A DNA stretch of 54,529 bases from Solirubrobacterales bacterium (lineage in GTDB: Bacteria; Actinomycetota; Thermoleophilia; Solirubrobacterales; Solirubrobacteraceae). The stretch spans positions 1 through 54,529 of the forward strand of contig DAHUYL010000155.1 in the NCBI GenBank assembly GCA_027315255.1, written 5' to 3'. The notes under the pieces were generated by a model. That model was given only the letters and a program-made list of their open reading frames with translations, made no database searches and was not told the origin of the DNA. This document shows positions 33,100 through 42,143 of this stretch, piece by piece. Each line of letters starts with the position of its first letter. Position 1 is the stretch's first letter. The position numbers and the translations under genes were made by a program.

Positions 33100-34023
33100 G
33101 TGAGGAACGTTCGATTCGCCATCTCGATTCCGCAGTACGCTCGCAATGGCCGCTTCGACGATGCCGCGTTCCGCGCCTATCTGCGCCGTGTCGAGGAACT
33201 CGGATCGTTCGAGAGCGGCTGGGTGCTCGAGCAGGTGATCGGCGCGGCCGGCAGCCTGGCACCGCTGCAGACGCTGACATATGCCGCGGCGTGCACCGGG
33301 CAGCTGCGTCTCGGTTGTGCCGTGTTCGTGCTGCCGTTGCACAACCCCGTGCACCTCGCCAAGGCGATCGGCTCGCTGGACTGCCTGAGCCATGGCCGGG
33401 TCGAAGTCGGCGTCGCCGCCGGAGGCCGCGGCCGGCCCTTCGAGGCCTTCGGCGTCGATCCGGATCGGCCCGTGGCCCGCTTCAACGAGGCGCTGTCGCT
33501 GATGAAGGCGTGCTGGACCGAGCGTGAGATCGACTTCGACGGGCAGTGGTGGAAGCTCAGGGGCGCTTCGATGGAGCCCAAGCCGGCGCAGAAGCCGCAC
33601 CCGCCCGTGTGGTTCGGTGGCAGCGTTCCCGCGGGAATGCGGCGCGCAGTCCGCCACGGAGACGGGTTCATCGGTGCGGGCTCGCAGACGACGGCTCGGT
33701 TCGCCGAGCAGGTCAGCGTGGTCCTCGAGGAGTTGCGCGCGCAGGGTCGCGATCCCGCCACGTTTCGGATCGGCAAGCGCGTGTACGTCCACGTCGATGA
33801 CGACGCTGCCCGCGGACGCCGTCGACTCGAAGACGCGCTGGCGCGTCACTACGGTCGAGGCGGCTGGTCAGAGCAGATCGTCGCGGGCCCGGCGGGGGCT
33901 TGCGCCGCCGGCATCCGGGCTGTGGCGGACGCGGGTGCGGAACTGATCCTGCTGAATCCGTTGCTCGAGGATGCCGAGCAGCTCGAGCGGCTCGCAGCCG
34001 ATGTGATCCCTGCGATCGGCTGA
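33100..34023 (+). CDS. LLM-class F420-dependent oxidoreductase
   Basis: 307 aa from GTG 33100 (MRNVRFAISIPQYARNG). Luciferase-like barrel with LGCAVFVLPLHNPVHLAKAI, LSHGRVEVGVAAGGRGRPFEAFGVD and KPHPPVWFGGSVPAGMRRAV. The HNPVHLAK pattern is common in the F420-binding branch. It precedes the Tm-1-like/PEP-hydrolase cluster by about 100 bp on the same strand and may be its first gene, but a separate ribosome site and the gap leave this open. The substrate is unknown. Confidence 0.87.
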   Translation: MRNVRFAISIPQYARNGRFDDAAFRAYLRRVEELGSFESGWVLEQVIGAAGSLAPLQTLTYAAACTGQLRLGCAVFVLPLHNPVHLAKAIGSLDCLSHGRVEVGVAAGGRGRPFEAFGVDPDRPVARFNEALSLMKACWTEREIDFDGQWWKLRGASMEPKPAQKPHPPVWFGGSVPAGMRRAVRHGDGFIGAGSQTTARFAEQVSVVLEELRAQGRDPATFRIGKRVYVHVDDDAARGRRRLEDALARHYGRGGWSEQIVAGPAGACAAGIRAVADAGAELILLNPLLEDAEQLERLAADVIPAIG

Positions 34024-34128
34024 GCCTCGCCTCGATCGCGAGCGGGCCGGGAGCGGCGGGTAGGCTCTGGGATGCCCGGCCGGGCCGCCGTCCCCGCCGG
34101 TCGACCCACTGCCAGGAGGTGAATCGGC

Positions 34129-35342
34129 ATGGCGAGGACCGTTCTGCTGCTCGGGACGTTCGACACGAAAGGCCACGAATACGCGTTCGTACGCGACCGC
34201 CTGTGCGATCTCGGGGTCGAGGCGCTCCTCGTCGATGCGGGCATCAATGCGCCCGTGGGCGTAGAGCCGGACGTGACGCGAAGCCTCGTCGCCGACGCGG
34301 CGGGGGCGCGGATCGAGGAGCTGGCCTCGGCCGGCGACCGCGGCGACGCCGTCGCGGCGATGGCGCGTGGAGCGCCGGTCGTCGTACGGAGGCTGTTCGA
34401 CGAGGGCCGCTTCGACGGGATCCTCGCGCTCGGCGGCTCAGGCGGATCGTCGATCGCGACGGCGGCCATGCGCGCCCTCCCGATCGGGTCCCGAAACTGA
34501 TGGTCTCGACGATGGCCGCCGGCGACACGCGCGCGTACGTCGGTGCCGCAGACCTGACGATGATGCCCTCGGTCGTCGACATCGCCGGCGTCAACTCGAT
34601 CTCGGCTCGGATCATGGGCAATGCGGCGGGCGCGATCGCGGGCATGGTCAACGTGCAGGTACCGAAGTCCGCCCGGCGCAAGGTGATCGCAGCCACGATG
34701 TTCGGTGTCACCACGCCGTGCGTCACCCGCGCCCGGGAGCTGCTCGAGGAGCGTGGCTACGAGATCCTCGTCTTCCATGCCACCGGCACCGGTGGCCAGT
34801 CGATGGAGGCCCTCGCAGCGGATGGCTTCCTCGACGGCGTTCTCGATGTCACCACGACCGAGCTCGCTGACGAACTGGTCGGCGGCGTGCTGTCGGCCGG
34901 GCCCGGCAGACTGGAGGCTGCTGGGCGCGCGGGCGTGCCCCAGGTGGTCTCGCTCGGAGCACTCGACATGGTCAACTTCGGCCCACGCGGCACCGTCCCG
35001 GAGCGCTTCGCGCAGCGCCGGCTGTACGTGCACAACCCGTCGGTCACGCTGATGCGCACGACGTCCGCGGAATGCGCCGAGCTCGGCCGAACGATCGGGG
35101 GCAAGCTGTCGAGAGCGCGCGGTCCGACGGTCCTGTTCGTGCCCCTCCGCGGACTGTCGATGATCGACGTCGACGGGCAACCGTTCCGTGACGCTGACGC
35201 CGATCGAGCGCTGCTCGACGGCTTGCGGGAGACGCTGGCCCGGAGCGTGGAGGTGCACGAACTGGACATGGACGTCAACGACGAGCGGTTCGCCGCGGCG
35301 ATGGCGCAGCGGCTGGACGAGCTGGTGAGGGAGACGACATGA
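34129..35342 (+). pseudogene. Tm-1-like ATP-binding (UPF0261) protein, frameshifted
   Basis: A strong AGGAGGTGA precedes ATG 34129. The first frame (VLLLGTFDTKGHEYAFVRD, VDAGI, LALGGSGGSSIATAAM) ends at TGA 34498-34500. From about 34490 the next frame continues the same protein: VPKLMVSTMAAGDTRAYVG, PSVVDIAGVNSISA, FHATGTGGQSMEAL and LSMIDVDGQPFRD, to a stop that forms ATGA with the next gene. The break is at GGG 34486-34488, where one more G would give PIGVPKLMVS. The total would be about 404 aa, full length for UPF0261. A single homopolymer base may be a sequencing error, so the gene could be intact. Confidence 0.85.
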
Positions 35343-36175
35343 CCCGAGCGGACGCGGTGGCTCGCCTGCGAGCGCAGGTAAGAGCCGGCAAGCCGATCAT
35401 CGGCGCAGGCGCGGGCACCGGACTTTCGGCCAAGTGCGCCGAGGCGGGCGGCGCCGATCTGATCATCATCTACAACTCGGGTCGCTTCCGAATGGGCGGC
35501 CGCGGGTCGCTGGCAGGATTGCTCCCGTACGGCGACGCCAACGCGATCGTCGTCGACATGGCCCGCGAGGTGCTCCCGATCGTGCGCGAGACGCCGGTCC
35601 TGGCCGGCGTTTGCGGGACCGATCCGTTCCGCCTGATGACCGTGTTCCTGCAGGAGATCCGCCGGATCGGCTTCACCGGCGTGCAGAACTTTCCCACGGT
35701 GGGTCTGATCGACGGGACCTTCCGCGCGAACCTCGAGGAGACCGGGATGGGATTCGGGCTCGAGATCGACATGATCCGGGCCGCCCACGAGCAGGATCTC
35801 CTGACGGCGCCCTACGTGTTCGATCCCGAACAGGCCGCAGAGATGGCTCGTGCCGGTGCCGATGTTCTGGTTGCGCACATGGGGCTGACAACCGGCGGGG
35901 CGATCGGAGCGGAGACCGCCAAGACGCTGGATCAGTGCGTCGAGCTGATCCAGGCGATGCACGACTCCGCCAAGCAGGTCGATCCGGAGATCCTCGTCCT
36001 GTGTCACGGAGGACCGATCTCCGAGCCCGATGACGCGGCGTACGTGCTCGAGCGCACCGAGGGGGTGGCCGGCTTCTTCGGCGCAAGCTCGATGGAGCGG
36101 CTGCCAACCGAGGTGGCGATCACGGAGAACATGCGCCGCTTCAGAGCCATCGCTCCGAGCGAGGAGCGGCGATGA
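35339..36175 (+). CDS. phosphoenolpyruvate-hydrolase-like TIM-barrel protein
   Basis: 278 aa. N-terminal [35 protein letters not shown], then [45 protein letters not shown] and [13 protein letters not shown] are the signatures of the phosphoenolpyruvate-hydrolase/TIM-barrel signal-transduction family. In fungi and plants this domain is fused behind the Tm-1-like domain; here it is the next gene, overlapping by ATGA, so the two almost certainly act together. The biochemical reaction is not established. It also overlaps the cupin gene by ATGA. Confidence 0.85.
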   Translation: MTRADAVARLRAQVRAGKPIIGAGAGTGLSAKCAEAGGADLIIIYNSGRFRMGGRGSLAGLLPYGDANAIVVDMAREVLPIVRETPVLAGVCGTDPFRLMTVFLQEIRRIGFTGVQNFPTVGLIDGTFRANLEETGMGFGLEIDMIRAAHEQDLLTAPYVFDPEQAAEMARAGADVLVAHMGLTTGGAIGAETAKTLDQCVELIQAMHDSAKQVDPEILVLCHGGPISEPDDAAYVLERTEGVAGFFGASSMERLPTEVAITENMRRFRAIAPSEERR

Positions 36176-36573
36176 GTACGTTCGTGATGCGAGACGCGGT
36201 TGTGCAGGAGCAGTTCGACTGGGGCACGATCGGCTGGCGGCTCGTGCCGTCGGCCGGAGCGCGAGCGCTGGTCGTCATGGACGTCGTCCTGCAGCCCGGC
36301 GGCGGGCACGACTTCCACCGCCATCCCGATCAGGAGGAGATGATCATCGTCCGGTCCGGCGAGATCATCCAGTTCATCGAGCAGGAGTCGCGGCTGCTGG
36401 CCCAGGACGACTCAGTGTTTCTCGAGCCAGGCGTGATCCACGCCTCGTTCAACCGGGGACCGGTCCCGGCGCGGCTGCAGGTCGTGATCGGCCCGTCGGG
36501 CGGCGGCAAGACCGGGTACGCGCTCGTCGACGTCTCGGACCAGGACCCGTGGCGATCGTTGCGCCCTGCGTAG
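36172..36573 (+). CDS. cupin domain protein
   Basis: 133 aa single cupin. Metal-binding motif 1 appears as [18 protein letters not shown] with the following Glu, and motif 2 as [18 protein letters not shown]. It begins inside the stop of the PEP-hydrolase-like gene (ATGA). It could be a dioxygenase, isomerase or ligand-binding partner; the sequence does not decide. It ends 79 bp before the peptidase gene. Confidence 0.85.
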   Translation: MSTFVMRDAVVQEQFDWGTIGWRLVPSAGARALVVMDVVLQPGGGHDFHRHPDQEEMIIVRSGEIIQFIEQESRLLAQDDSVFLEPGVIHASFNRGPVPARLQVVIGPSGGGKTGYALVDVSDQDPWRSLRPA

Positions 36574-36652
36574 CGCCGTTCGACGGAGGACCTGGTCGAG
36601 CGGGGCGCCTCCTCGAGGGCCGGCGAGCGAGCGCGTCGGTAGGCTGGCGGCG

Positions 36653-37948
36653 GTGACGCGCGGTTGCGAGGCAGGCATTGAGCAGCAGCTGCAACGGCGC
36701 CGCCGGGCGACTGCCGAACTGTGCGGTCTACGCGATCAGGTGCTCCTCGTCGGAGCCGGGCTGCCGCTTCCGGTACCCGGTCGGGCGGATCGCACGTACC
36801 CGTTCCGGGCGCACTCCGAATATCTCTACCTGACCGATCGGGAGCGGCCTGGTGGAGTGCTCGCGTTCGATCCGGCCGAGGGGTGGGTCGATTTCGTCGT
36901 GCCCGTCACCCGTGAGGAGCAGCTGTGGGAGGGCGCGTCCGCCGGCGCGCTCGGTGGCGCCGGCATCGACCAGCTCGATCGCTGGCTCGAGGCCCGCCGG
37001 AGCCGTCCGGTGGCCTGTCTCGGGGCGCCGGTGGATGGGATCCGGTCCGAGCCGGCGCTCGAGCGTTCGGTGCGGGCGGCGCTGAACCAGGTTCGCCGGC
37101 GAAAGGACGAGTCCGAGTTGAGCAGGATGCGTGCCGCCGAGCTTGCCACGAGTGCCGGCTTCGCCCATGTCGCGCGGCTGCTGAAGCCAGACGCGACCGA
37201 GCGCGAGCTTCAGATCGAGCTCGAAGCGGAGTTCCTCCGGCAGGGAGCCGACTCGCTCGCGTACGAAACGATCCTCGGCAGCGGCCCGAATACTGCAGTG
37301 CTGCACGCTCGGCCGAGCGAGCGCTGCGTGGCCGACGGCGAGCTGGTCCTGATCGACGCCGGCGCAGAGGTGCGCGGCTACGCGAGCGACGTCACCCGCA
37401 CCTATCCGGCCTCCGGCCGCTTCACGGCCGAGCAGGCCGAGCTATACCGGATCGTCCTCGAAGCCAACCGCGTCGCGACGGAGCGCTGCGTAGCCGGTAC
37501 CGAATGGAGGGAGGTGCACGTCGCGGCCTCGCGCTCGATCGCGGCAGGGCTCGTCGCGTTCGGTCTCCTGAGGGGCGATCCGGACGCGCTCGTGGAGAGC
37601 GGAGCCGTGTATCTGTTCTTCCCCCACGGCATCGGACACATGGTCGGATTGGGCGTCCGCGACGCAGGCGAGGTGCTGGCCGGCCGAGAGCCCGAGCCGG
37701 ACGCGTTCCCGCGGCTACGGGTCGACCTCCCACTGCTGCCGGGCTACACGATGACGGTCGAGCCGGGCGTCTACCTCGTCCCAGCGCTGCTCGGCGACCG
37801 TGACCTCCGGGCCCGCCATCGCGACGCGGTCGACTGGGATCGCGCCGAGCGGATGCTCGGCCTCGGCGGCATCCGCATCGAAGACAACGTGCTCGTCACC
37901 GAACAGGGGTTCGAAGTGCTCACGAAGAACGTGCCCACATTCGACTGA
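36653..37948 (+). CDS. M24 family Xaa-Pro aminopeptidase
   Basis: 431 aa from GTG 36653. N-terminal creatinase-like AMP_N domain (FRAHSEYLYLTDRERPGGVL) followed by the pita-bread catalytic domain from about residue 165. The five metal ligands are visible: Asp in VLIDAGAEVRGY, Asp in ASDVTRTYP, His in FFPHGIGHMVGLGVRDAG, Glu in TVEPGVYLV and Glu in RIEDNVLVT. It resembles PepP, which removes the residue before a proline. Its place beside a D-amino-acid-oxidase-like gene suggests an amino-acid-derived substrate for the cluster. Confidence 0.9.
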   Translation: MTRGCEAGIEQQLQRRRRATAELCGLRDQVLLVGAGLPLPVPGRADRTYPFRAHSEYLYLTDRERPGGVLAFDPAEGWVDFVVPVTREEQLWEGASAGALGGAGIDQLDRWLEARRSRPVACLGAPVDGIRSEPALERSVRAALNQVRRRKDESELSRMRAAELATSAGFAHVARLLKPDATERELQIELEAEFLRQGADSLAYETILGSGPNTAVLHARPSERCVADGELVLIDAGAEVRGYASDVTRTYPASGRFTAEQAELYRIVLEANRVATERCVAGTEWREVHVAASRSIAAGLVAFGLLRGDPDALVESGAVYLFFPHGIGHMVGLGVRDAGEVLAGREPEPDAFPRLRVDLPLLPGYTMTVEPGVYLVPALLGDRDLRARHRDAVDWDRAERMLGLGGIRIEDNVLVTEQGFEVLTKNVPTFD

Positions 37949-37974
37949 GCGCCTCAGCCGAGCGGGCGCAGGAC

Positions 37975-38856
37975 GTGTTTGCGGGCAGAACGGATGTGAC
38001 GGTCATCGGTGCCGGAGTGATCGGCCTCACGTGCGCTCACGCGCTCGAGTCCGCCGGTCATCGGGTCACGGTCGTCGCAGCCGACTCGCCGCGCGTCTCC
38101 GACGTGGCGGGCGGACTCTGGCTGCCATATGCCACGGGCGAGGGCGACGAGCTTCTCAGTTGGGCGATCGAGACCTACGCGTGGCTCGAGGGCATTGGAG
38201 TCCGCATCCGCGAGTACCTGCATCTGGAGACGGAGGAGCCCTGGTGGCTGAACGCTCTACCGCGCGACCGGGTGCGCTCCGCACGCGCCCGTGAGCTTCC
38301 CGCCGGTTACGACCGCGGGTGGGTGTGTCAGGTGCCGCTGGTCGAGATGCCCCGCCATCTGAAGGCGCTGGAGCCACGGGTGATCGTCCGCCGGACCGTC
38401 GCGTCGCTCGCTGACGTACCAGGGTTGGTGGTCAACTGCACCGGCCTCGCGGCGCGAGAGCTGGCGGCTGATCCGACCGTCGTCGCGGCGCGCGGTCAGG
38501 TCGTGCATGTGACGACCGTGCCCGGCCTGCCGTGCGTCTGCGACGAGGACGAGATGATCTACATCCTGCCGCGTGAGGATCGCACCGTCGTCGGCGGCTC
38601 CTACGAGCCGGGGAATGACAGCACAGCCGTCGACCCGGTGCAGACCGAACGGCTCCTCGCTCGTGGGCGCACGCTGGCCCCGCAACTTGCCGAGGCCAAG
38701 CTCCTCGGTGCGCAAGCCGGGCTCCGTCCGGTCAGGCGCGGCGGGCCACGCGTCGATCGCGTCGGTGACGTGATCCATTGCTACGGCCATGGCGGCGCGG
38801 GCCTGACGCTGTCATGGGGCTGCGCGCGTCGTGTCGTGGAGCTGGCCGCCGAATAG
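37975..38856 (+). CDS. FAD-dependent D-amino-acid-oxidase-like protein
   Basis: 293 aa from GTG 37975. Dinucleotide motif VTVIGAGVIGLTCAHALESAG at the N-terminus, DVAGGLWLPYA (the loop before the active site in DAO), VVNCTGLAARELA, EDRTVVGGSY and C-terminal HCYGHGGAGLTLSWGCA, all typical of eukaryote-like DAO. It would oxidise D-amino acids or glycine-type amines to imino acids with O2. It lies 26 bp after the M24 peptidase on the same strand. Confidence 0.88.
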   Translation: MFAGRTDVTVIGAGVIGLTCAHALESAGHRVTVVAADSPRVSDVAGGLWLPYATGEGDELLSWAIETYAWLEGIGVRIREYLHLETEEPWWLNALPRDRVRSARARELPAGYDRGWVCQVPLVEMPRHLKALEPRVIVRRTVASLADVPGLVVNCTGLAARELAADPTVVAARGQVVHVTTVPGLPCVCDEDEMIYILPREDRTVVGGSYEPGNDSTAVDPVQTERLLARGRTLAPQLAEAKLLGAQAGLRPVRRGGPRVDRVGDVIHCYGHGGAGLTLSWGCARRVVELAAE

Positions 38857-39157
38857 CCCGCTGCGCTGGCGGCCGGCGGTACACGCCGCCGAGCCGCCGC
38901 ATGCCGTCTGATCTGATGCCCGGCCACGCACCTCCGCCTCGCGGCCGACCGGAACGGGAATGCCCTGATCTGGAAGGGCGGCACTGCGTGCCGGTGCTCG
39001 TCGACACCAACTCGGTCAACGCCGGCGACAGCACCGACCAGCAGCGACCGCGGGGATCGCGCCCGTCGGGCCTGCTTCTGCATCTGGGTCGACTTCAATC
39101 GACGGACCACTGACTTACCACGCGCCGGGCGTAGGTGCGGCCAGGCTGCGCTTGAGC
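38857..39157. other. convergent intergenic region, no supported gene
   Basis: 300 bp between the DAO-like gene and the 3' end of the GH79 gene. Only a weak GGCGG/CCGCC inverted repeat near 38877 was noticed; no ORF with family resemblance. Confidence 0.5.
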
Positions 39158-40630
39158 TCAAGCTCGAGGCGCGTGCACTTTCACGAGCACGGCGCTGTAG
39201 GCGGGCACTTGCACCTGACAGATGCTCGCGGTGCAGTCGGCTGGCGGCGCCTGCTCCTGTCCGTGCCACCGTCCGTTCGCATCGAGCGACCGGCCGGCGA
39301 GCTCGACCGTCGACGTCGCAAACGGTGAGGGAGCCGTCAGATACTCGAGTCGGCCTTCGGTGACCTGCCGCGGGAAGCTCAGCCGGTCGGCGCGGGGCAC
39401 CGCCGATTCGTTGTCGAGCAGCACGTGATAACCACCCGCTACGCGGACCGCCCAGACGTTCAGCCCGTGATCGTGATCGGATGCGAGCGCCAGCAGGTGC
39501 GCGTTCCGGCCGAGCGTCTGTGCGAACAGGACCATCCCGTAGAACAGTGGCTGCGCTGGCGCGGCAGGGGTCATCTGTGGGGCGAGCGCCGAGTTCGACC
39601 ACATCGGACGCATGTGGAAGTTGACGCCGGACACGCCGACGCGCGCCAAGTCGAACAGTGTGTTGGGGGCCCACAGCGCCGTCGCGAAGCTGTTGGTCAC
39701 ACCCGGCAGGCCGCCGCAGACGGCCAGGCCGAACTCGGATAACCGCACGGGCAGGCCATACCCCGAGGCGGATCGAACGATCGGGGCGACCGAGGCGGCA
39801 AGCCCTTCCTGCGTACCCGGGCGCAGGTATCCCGCGACGGTCGGGTACAGCGGGCTCGACGGCGCGGCACACGACGCGAACGGGTACCGGTGCACGGTCA
39901 CGACACCGAGGTTCGAGCGCTCCGCAGTCAGCAGCGGCTCCACGTAGCGCAGCTCGGGGGTGGCCGTGGCCGGCCCGGCAAGCGGAACTGCGATCGCCGC
40001 TGCGCCGAGCGCCGCTTGGTAGGCGCGAAACTGGTTCAGATAGCTCCGGACGCCGTAGTTGCGGAGACCGCCCGCCTCCGCAGGTGACACCACGCCGGCA
40101 AGCACCCCGCCGAGATGGACGAGATCGGGCTCGTTGCCGATCTCCAGAGCCTCCACGGAGCCCTTCGGGAGGTCTCGGATGGCGGCGGCGGCGAACCTCG
40201 CCGCCATGCCCGGGTTGCGCGCAGAGGTGTCCAGGTCGAGCATCACCTGCAGGCTCGCGACCCGGGTCAGCGCGCCGAGGTCGCGCAGCCACTGCGAGGT
40301 GAGCTTGTACGCTTGCGCGGGAGCGGCCCGGTCGTGCCAATAGCTGACGTTGGCCGACTCGCCACCCACCCGCAAGAGCAGCGGCTCGCCACCCACGCGC
40401 AACAGCGAAACGAAGTTGGCGAATCCGGGCAGCTGCTCGAACGCCGCCAGCTCGTCATACTCGATCGACAATCCGACGAACGAAGGTGCAATCGCCGTGC
40501 CGGCGCCCGCCGGGATCCTGATCACGGCGCCGGCCGTGAGCGGCGTCATCCGCGCTCCTTCGAGCGGGGCAGCGAACAGCAGCTGAAGGCCGCTGATCAC
40601 GGCAGCTGTGAGTAGGGCGAGCCGTCGCAT
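39158..40630 (-). CDS. exported glycoside hydrolase, GH79-like
   Basis: 490 aa with a signal peptide (LALLTAAVISGLQLLFAAPLEGA). The catalytic barrel has the acid/base Glu in ALEIGNEPDL and the nucleophile candidate in VRLSEFGLAVCGG; FVGLSIEYDEL and LLRVGGESANVSYW are typical of heparanase/beta-glucuronidase GH79 proteins. A C-terminal beta-sandwich (VWAVRVAGGYHVLLDNESA to VPAYSAVLVKVHAP) follows. It likely removes uronic acid or related residues from extracellular polysaccharide. Note LRVGGE occurs twice close together near residues 78 and 87. Single gene, ATG 40630. Confidence 0.82.
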   Translation of the reverse strand: MRRLALLTAAVISGLQLLFAAPLEGARMTPLTAGAVIRIPAGAGTAIAPSFVGLSIEYDELAAFEQLPGFANFVSLLRVGGEPLLLRVGGESANVSYWHDRAAPAQAYKLTSQWLRDLGALTRVASLQVMLDLDTSARNPGMAARFAAAAIRDLPKGSVEALEIGNEPDLVHLGGVLAGVVSPAEAGGLRNYGVRSYLNQFRAYQAALGAAAIAVPLAGPATATPELRYVEPLLTAERSNLGVVTVHRYPFASCAAPSSPLYPTVAGYLRPGTQEGLAASVAPIVRSASGYGLPVRLSEFGLAVCGGLPGVTNSFATALWAPNTLFDLARVGVSGVNFHMRPMWSNSALAPQMTPAAPAQPLFYGMVLFAQTLGRNAHLLALASDHDHGLNVWAVRVAGGYHVLLDNESAVPRADRLSFPRQVTEGRLEYLTAPSPFATSTVELAGRSLDANGRWHGQEQAPPADCTASICQVQVPAYSAVLVKVHAPRA

Positions 40631-40744
40631 CCATGGACTTATCGTCGTGCGGCCCGGCTGGGTTTACCCGCGGGCGCGCCGCAGTCTGACAGAGCCGAGC
40701 TTGGCGCCCTCGCCGAGCGGGACGCGGGCTGATCGCAGCATGCC

Positions 40745-41497
40745 TCAGAACAGCGTGTATCCCCCGTCGATCACGAGCACCGAGCCCGTCATGAAATGTG
40801 AGGCGTCGCTGGCGAGATACACGACCGAAGCCGCGATCTCGTCCGGCAACGCGTAGCGCTGCATCGGTGCGTCCTCGATCCAGTGACGTCGGAACTGCGG
40901 CTCGTCGACCGGCGCGATGTCGGTCTTGACGTAGCCGGGGGCGAGCGCGTTGACGCGGACGCCAAACGGCGCCCACTCGGCGGCGAGGGACCGGGTGAGA
41001 CTGTGGACCGCGGCCTTCGACGCGTTGTACGCCGGCTGCATCTGCGGACGGTTGACGATCAGCGCCGAGATCGACCCGATGTTGACGATCACGCCCGTTC
41101 GCCGCCTGATCATCTGCGCCCCCACCACCTGGCTGCAGTACCAGAGGCCGTTGAGGTTCACGTCCAACACCTGGTGCCATTCCTCGGGGGTCACCTCGAG
41201 CGCGGGCCGGTGGATGCAGGCGCCGGCGTTGTTGACCAGCACGTCAACGGGTCCGAGCTCAGTGGTCACCGTCCCCAGCATCGACTCGACGTCCTCCCGA
41301 TCGGTGACGTCAGTCACCACGCTCAGCGCGTCGAGCTCACCGGCGACCGTCCGGCTCGTGTCCGGGTCTCGAGCGGCGATCGCCACGCGAGCGCCCGCCT
41401 CGCGCAGCGCCGCTGCAAAGGCCCGCCCGAGCCCTCGGTTGCCGCCCGTGACCACAGCGACCTTTCCATCCAGGCGGAAGCTGTCCAGCACCGTCAT
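40745..41497 (-). CDS. short-chain dehydrogenase/reductase
   Basis: 250 aa classical SDR. Cofactor motif VTGGNRGLGRA (NADPH-favouring Arg in VAIAARDP), NNAG (VLVNNAGACIHRP), catalytic Ser in VNIGSISAL, Tyr-x3-Lys in PAYNASKAAVHS and PGYVKTD. The C-terminus ends in SVLVIDGGYTLF as in 3-oxoacyl-reductase/gluconate-5-dehydrogenase-like enzymes. GGAGGAAG lies before ATG 41497, which settles the start; in-frame upstream codons are non-coding. The substrate is unknown. Confidence 0.92.
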   Translation of the reverse strand: MTVLDSFRLDGKVAVVTGGNRGLGRAFAAALREAGARVAIAARDPDTSRTVAGELDALSVVTDVTDREDVESMLGTVTTELGPVDVLVNNAGACIHRPALEVTPEEWHQVLDVNLNGLWYCSQVVGAQMIRRRTGVIVNIGSISALIVNRPQMQPAYNASKAAVHSLTRSLAAEWAPFGVRVNALAPGYVKTDIAPVDEPQFRRHWIEDAPMQRYALPDEIAASVVYLASDASHFMTGSVLVIDGGYTLF

Positions 41498-41630
41498 TCT
41501 TCCTCCTTCCAGTCGGCATGACCCCCCGGGACGCAGGCGGCCGGATTCTAGGCCGCCTGCCCGGCGCCGACGGTCGACACGGCGAAGCAGTTCGTCGGTG
41601 CGCATCCGGCCTGCCTTACAGTGGCCGTAC

Positions 41631-41850
41631 ATGGGCGGCCGCGACGACGTGTCGCTGACCAACCTCGACCAGCCGCTGTTCGAGGGTGCGCGAGCGACGA
41701 AACGTGACCTCGTCGAGTATCTCGAGGCGGTGAGTGAGCAACTGCTCGACGCGCTGCGGGATCGGCCGCTGTCGGTGGTTCGCACCGTGCGCGGCCGGGA
41801 GCCGTTCATCCAGAAGAACGTCTCGAAGTACGCTCCGCCGTGGCTCGACC
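41631..41850 (+). pseudogene. N-terminal fragment of a LigD polymerase-domain protein
   Basis: The first 72 residues from ATG 41631 (VSLTNLDQPLFEGARATKRD, then LVEYLEAVSEQLLDALRDRP, GREPFIQKN and YAPPWL) match the start of LigD-type primase-polymerase domains used in end joining. After about 41845 the similarity ends abruptly and the frame runs on as low-complexity Pro/Ala/Arg codons to 41966. The rest of the domain (about 200 residues with the catalytic Asp pair) is absent. The gene is truncated. Confidence 0.7.
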
Positions 41851-42143
41851 CGCCGCCCATGGCCAGACCGAGCGGTCCAGTACCGCACCACGTGGCCACG
41901 GCCTCGCCGAGCACGCCGCTGTCGCGGCCTGCCGCGGCGAGGCCTGCCTGTGCGGCGAGGCCTTGACCAGGATCCCCGCTCATACGCCACGGAATCCGGC
42001 CGCCGCGCACGCGGCCGCACGGCCGGCACCCGACCCGTAGCCCTGCTCGGCCCTGCGAGCCCGTCCCGAGCACGGCAGCGGGGCGGGGCGCGGCGCCCGC
42101 GTCGGGTCCGGGCCGATCGGTGCGGTTTGCGATGATCTTCGGC

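Noticed and set aside
34480..34500. Programmed ribosomal frameshift in the Tm-1-like gene
   Set aside because: No slippery heptamer, no internal ribosome-like site and no downstream structure seen; a lost G or a sequencing error is simpler.
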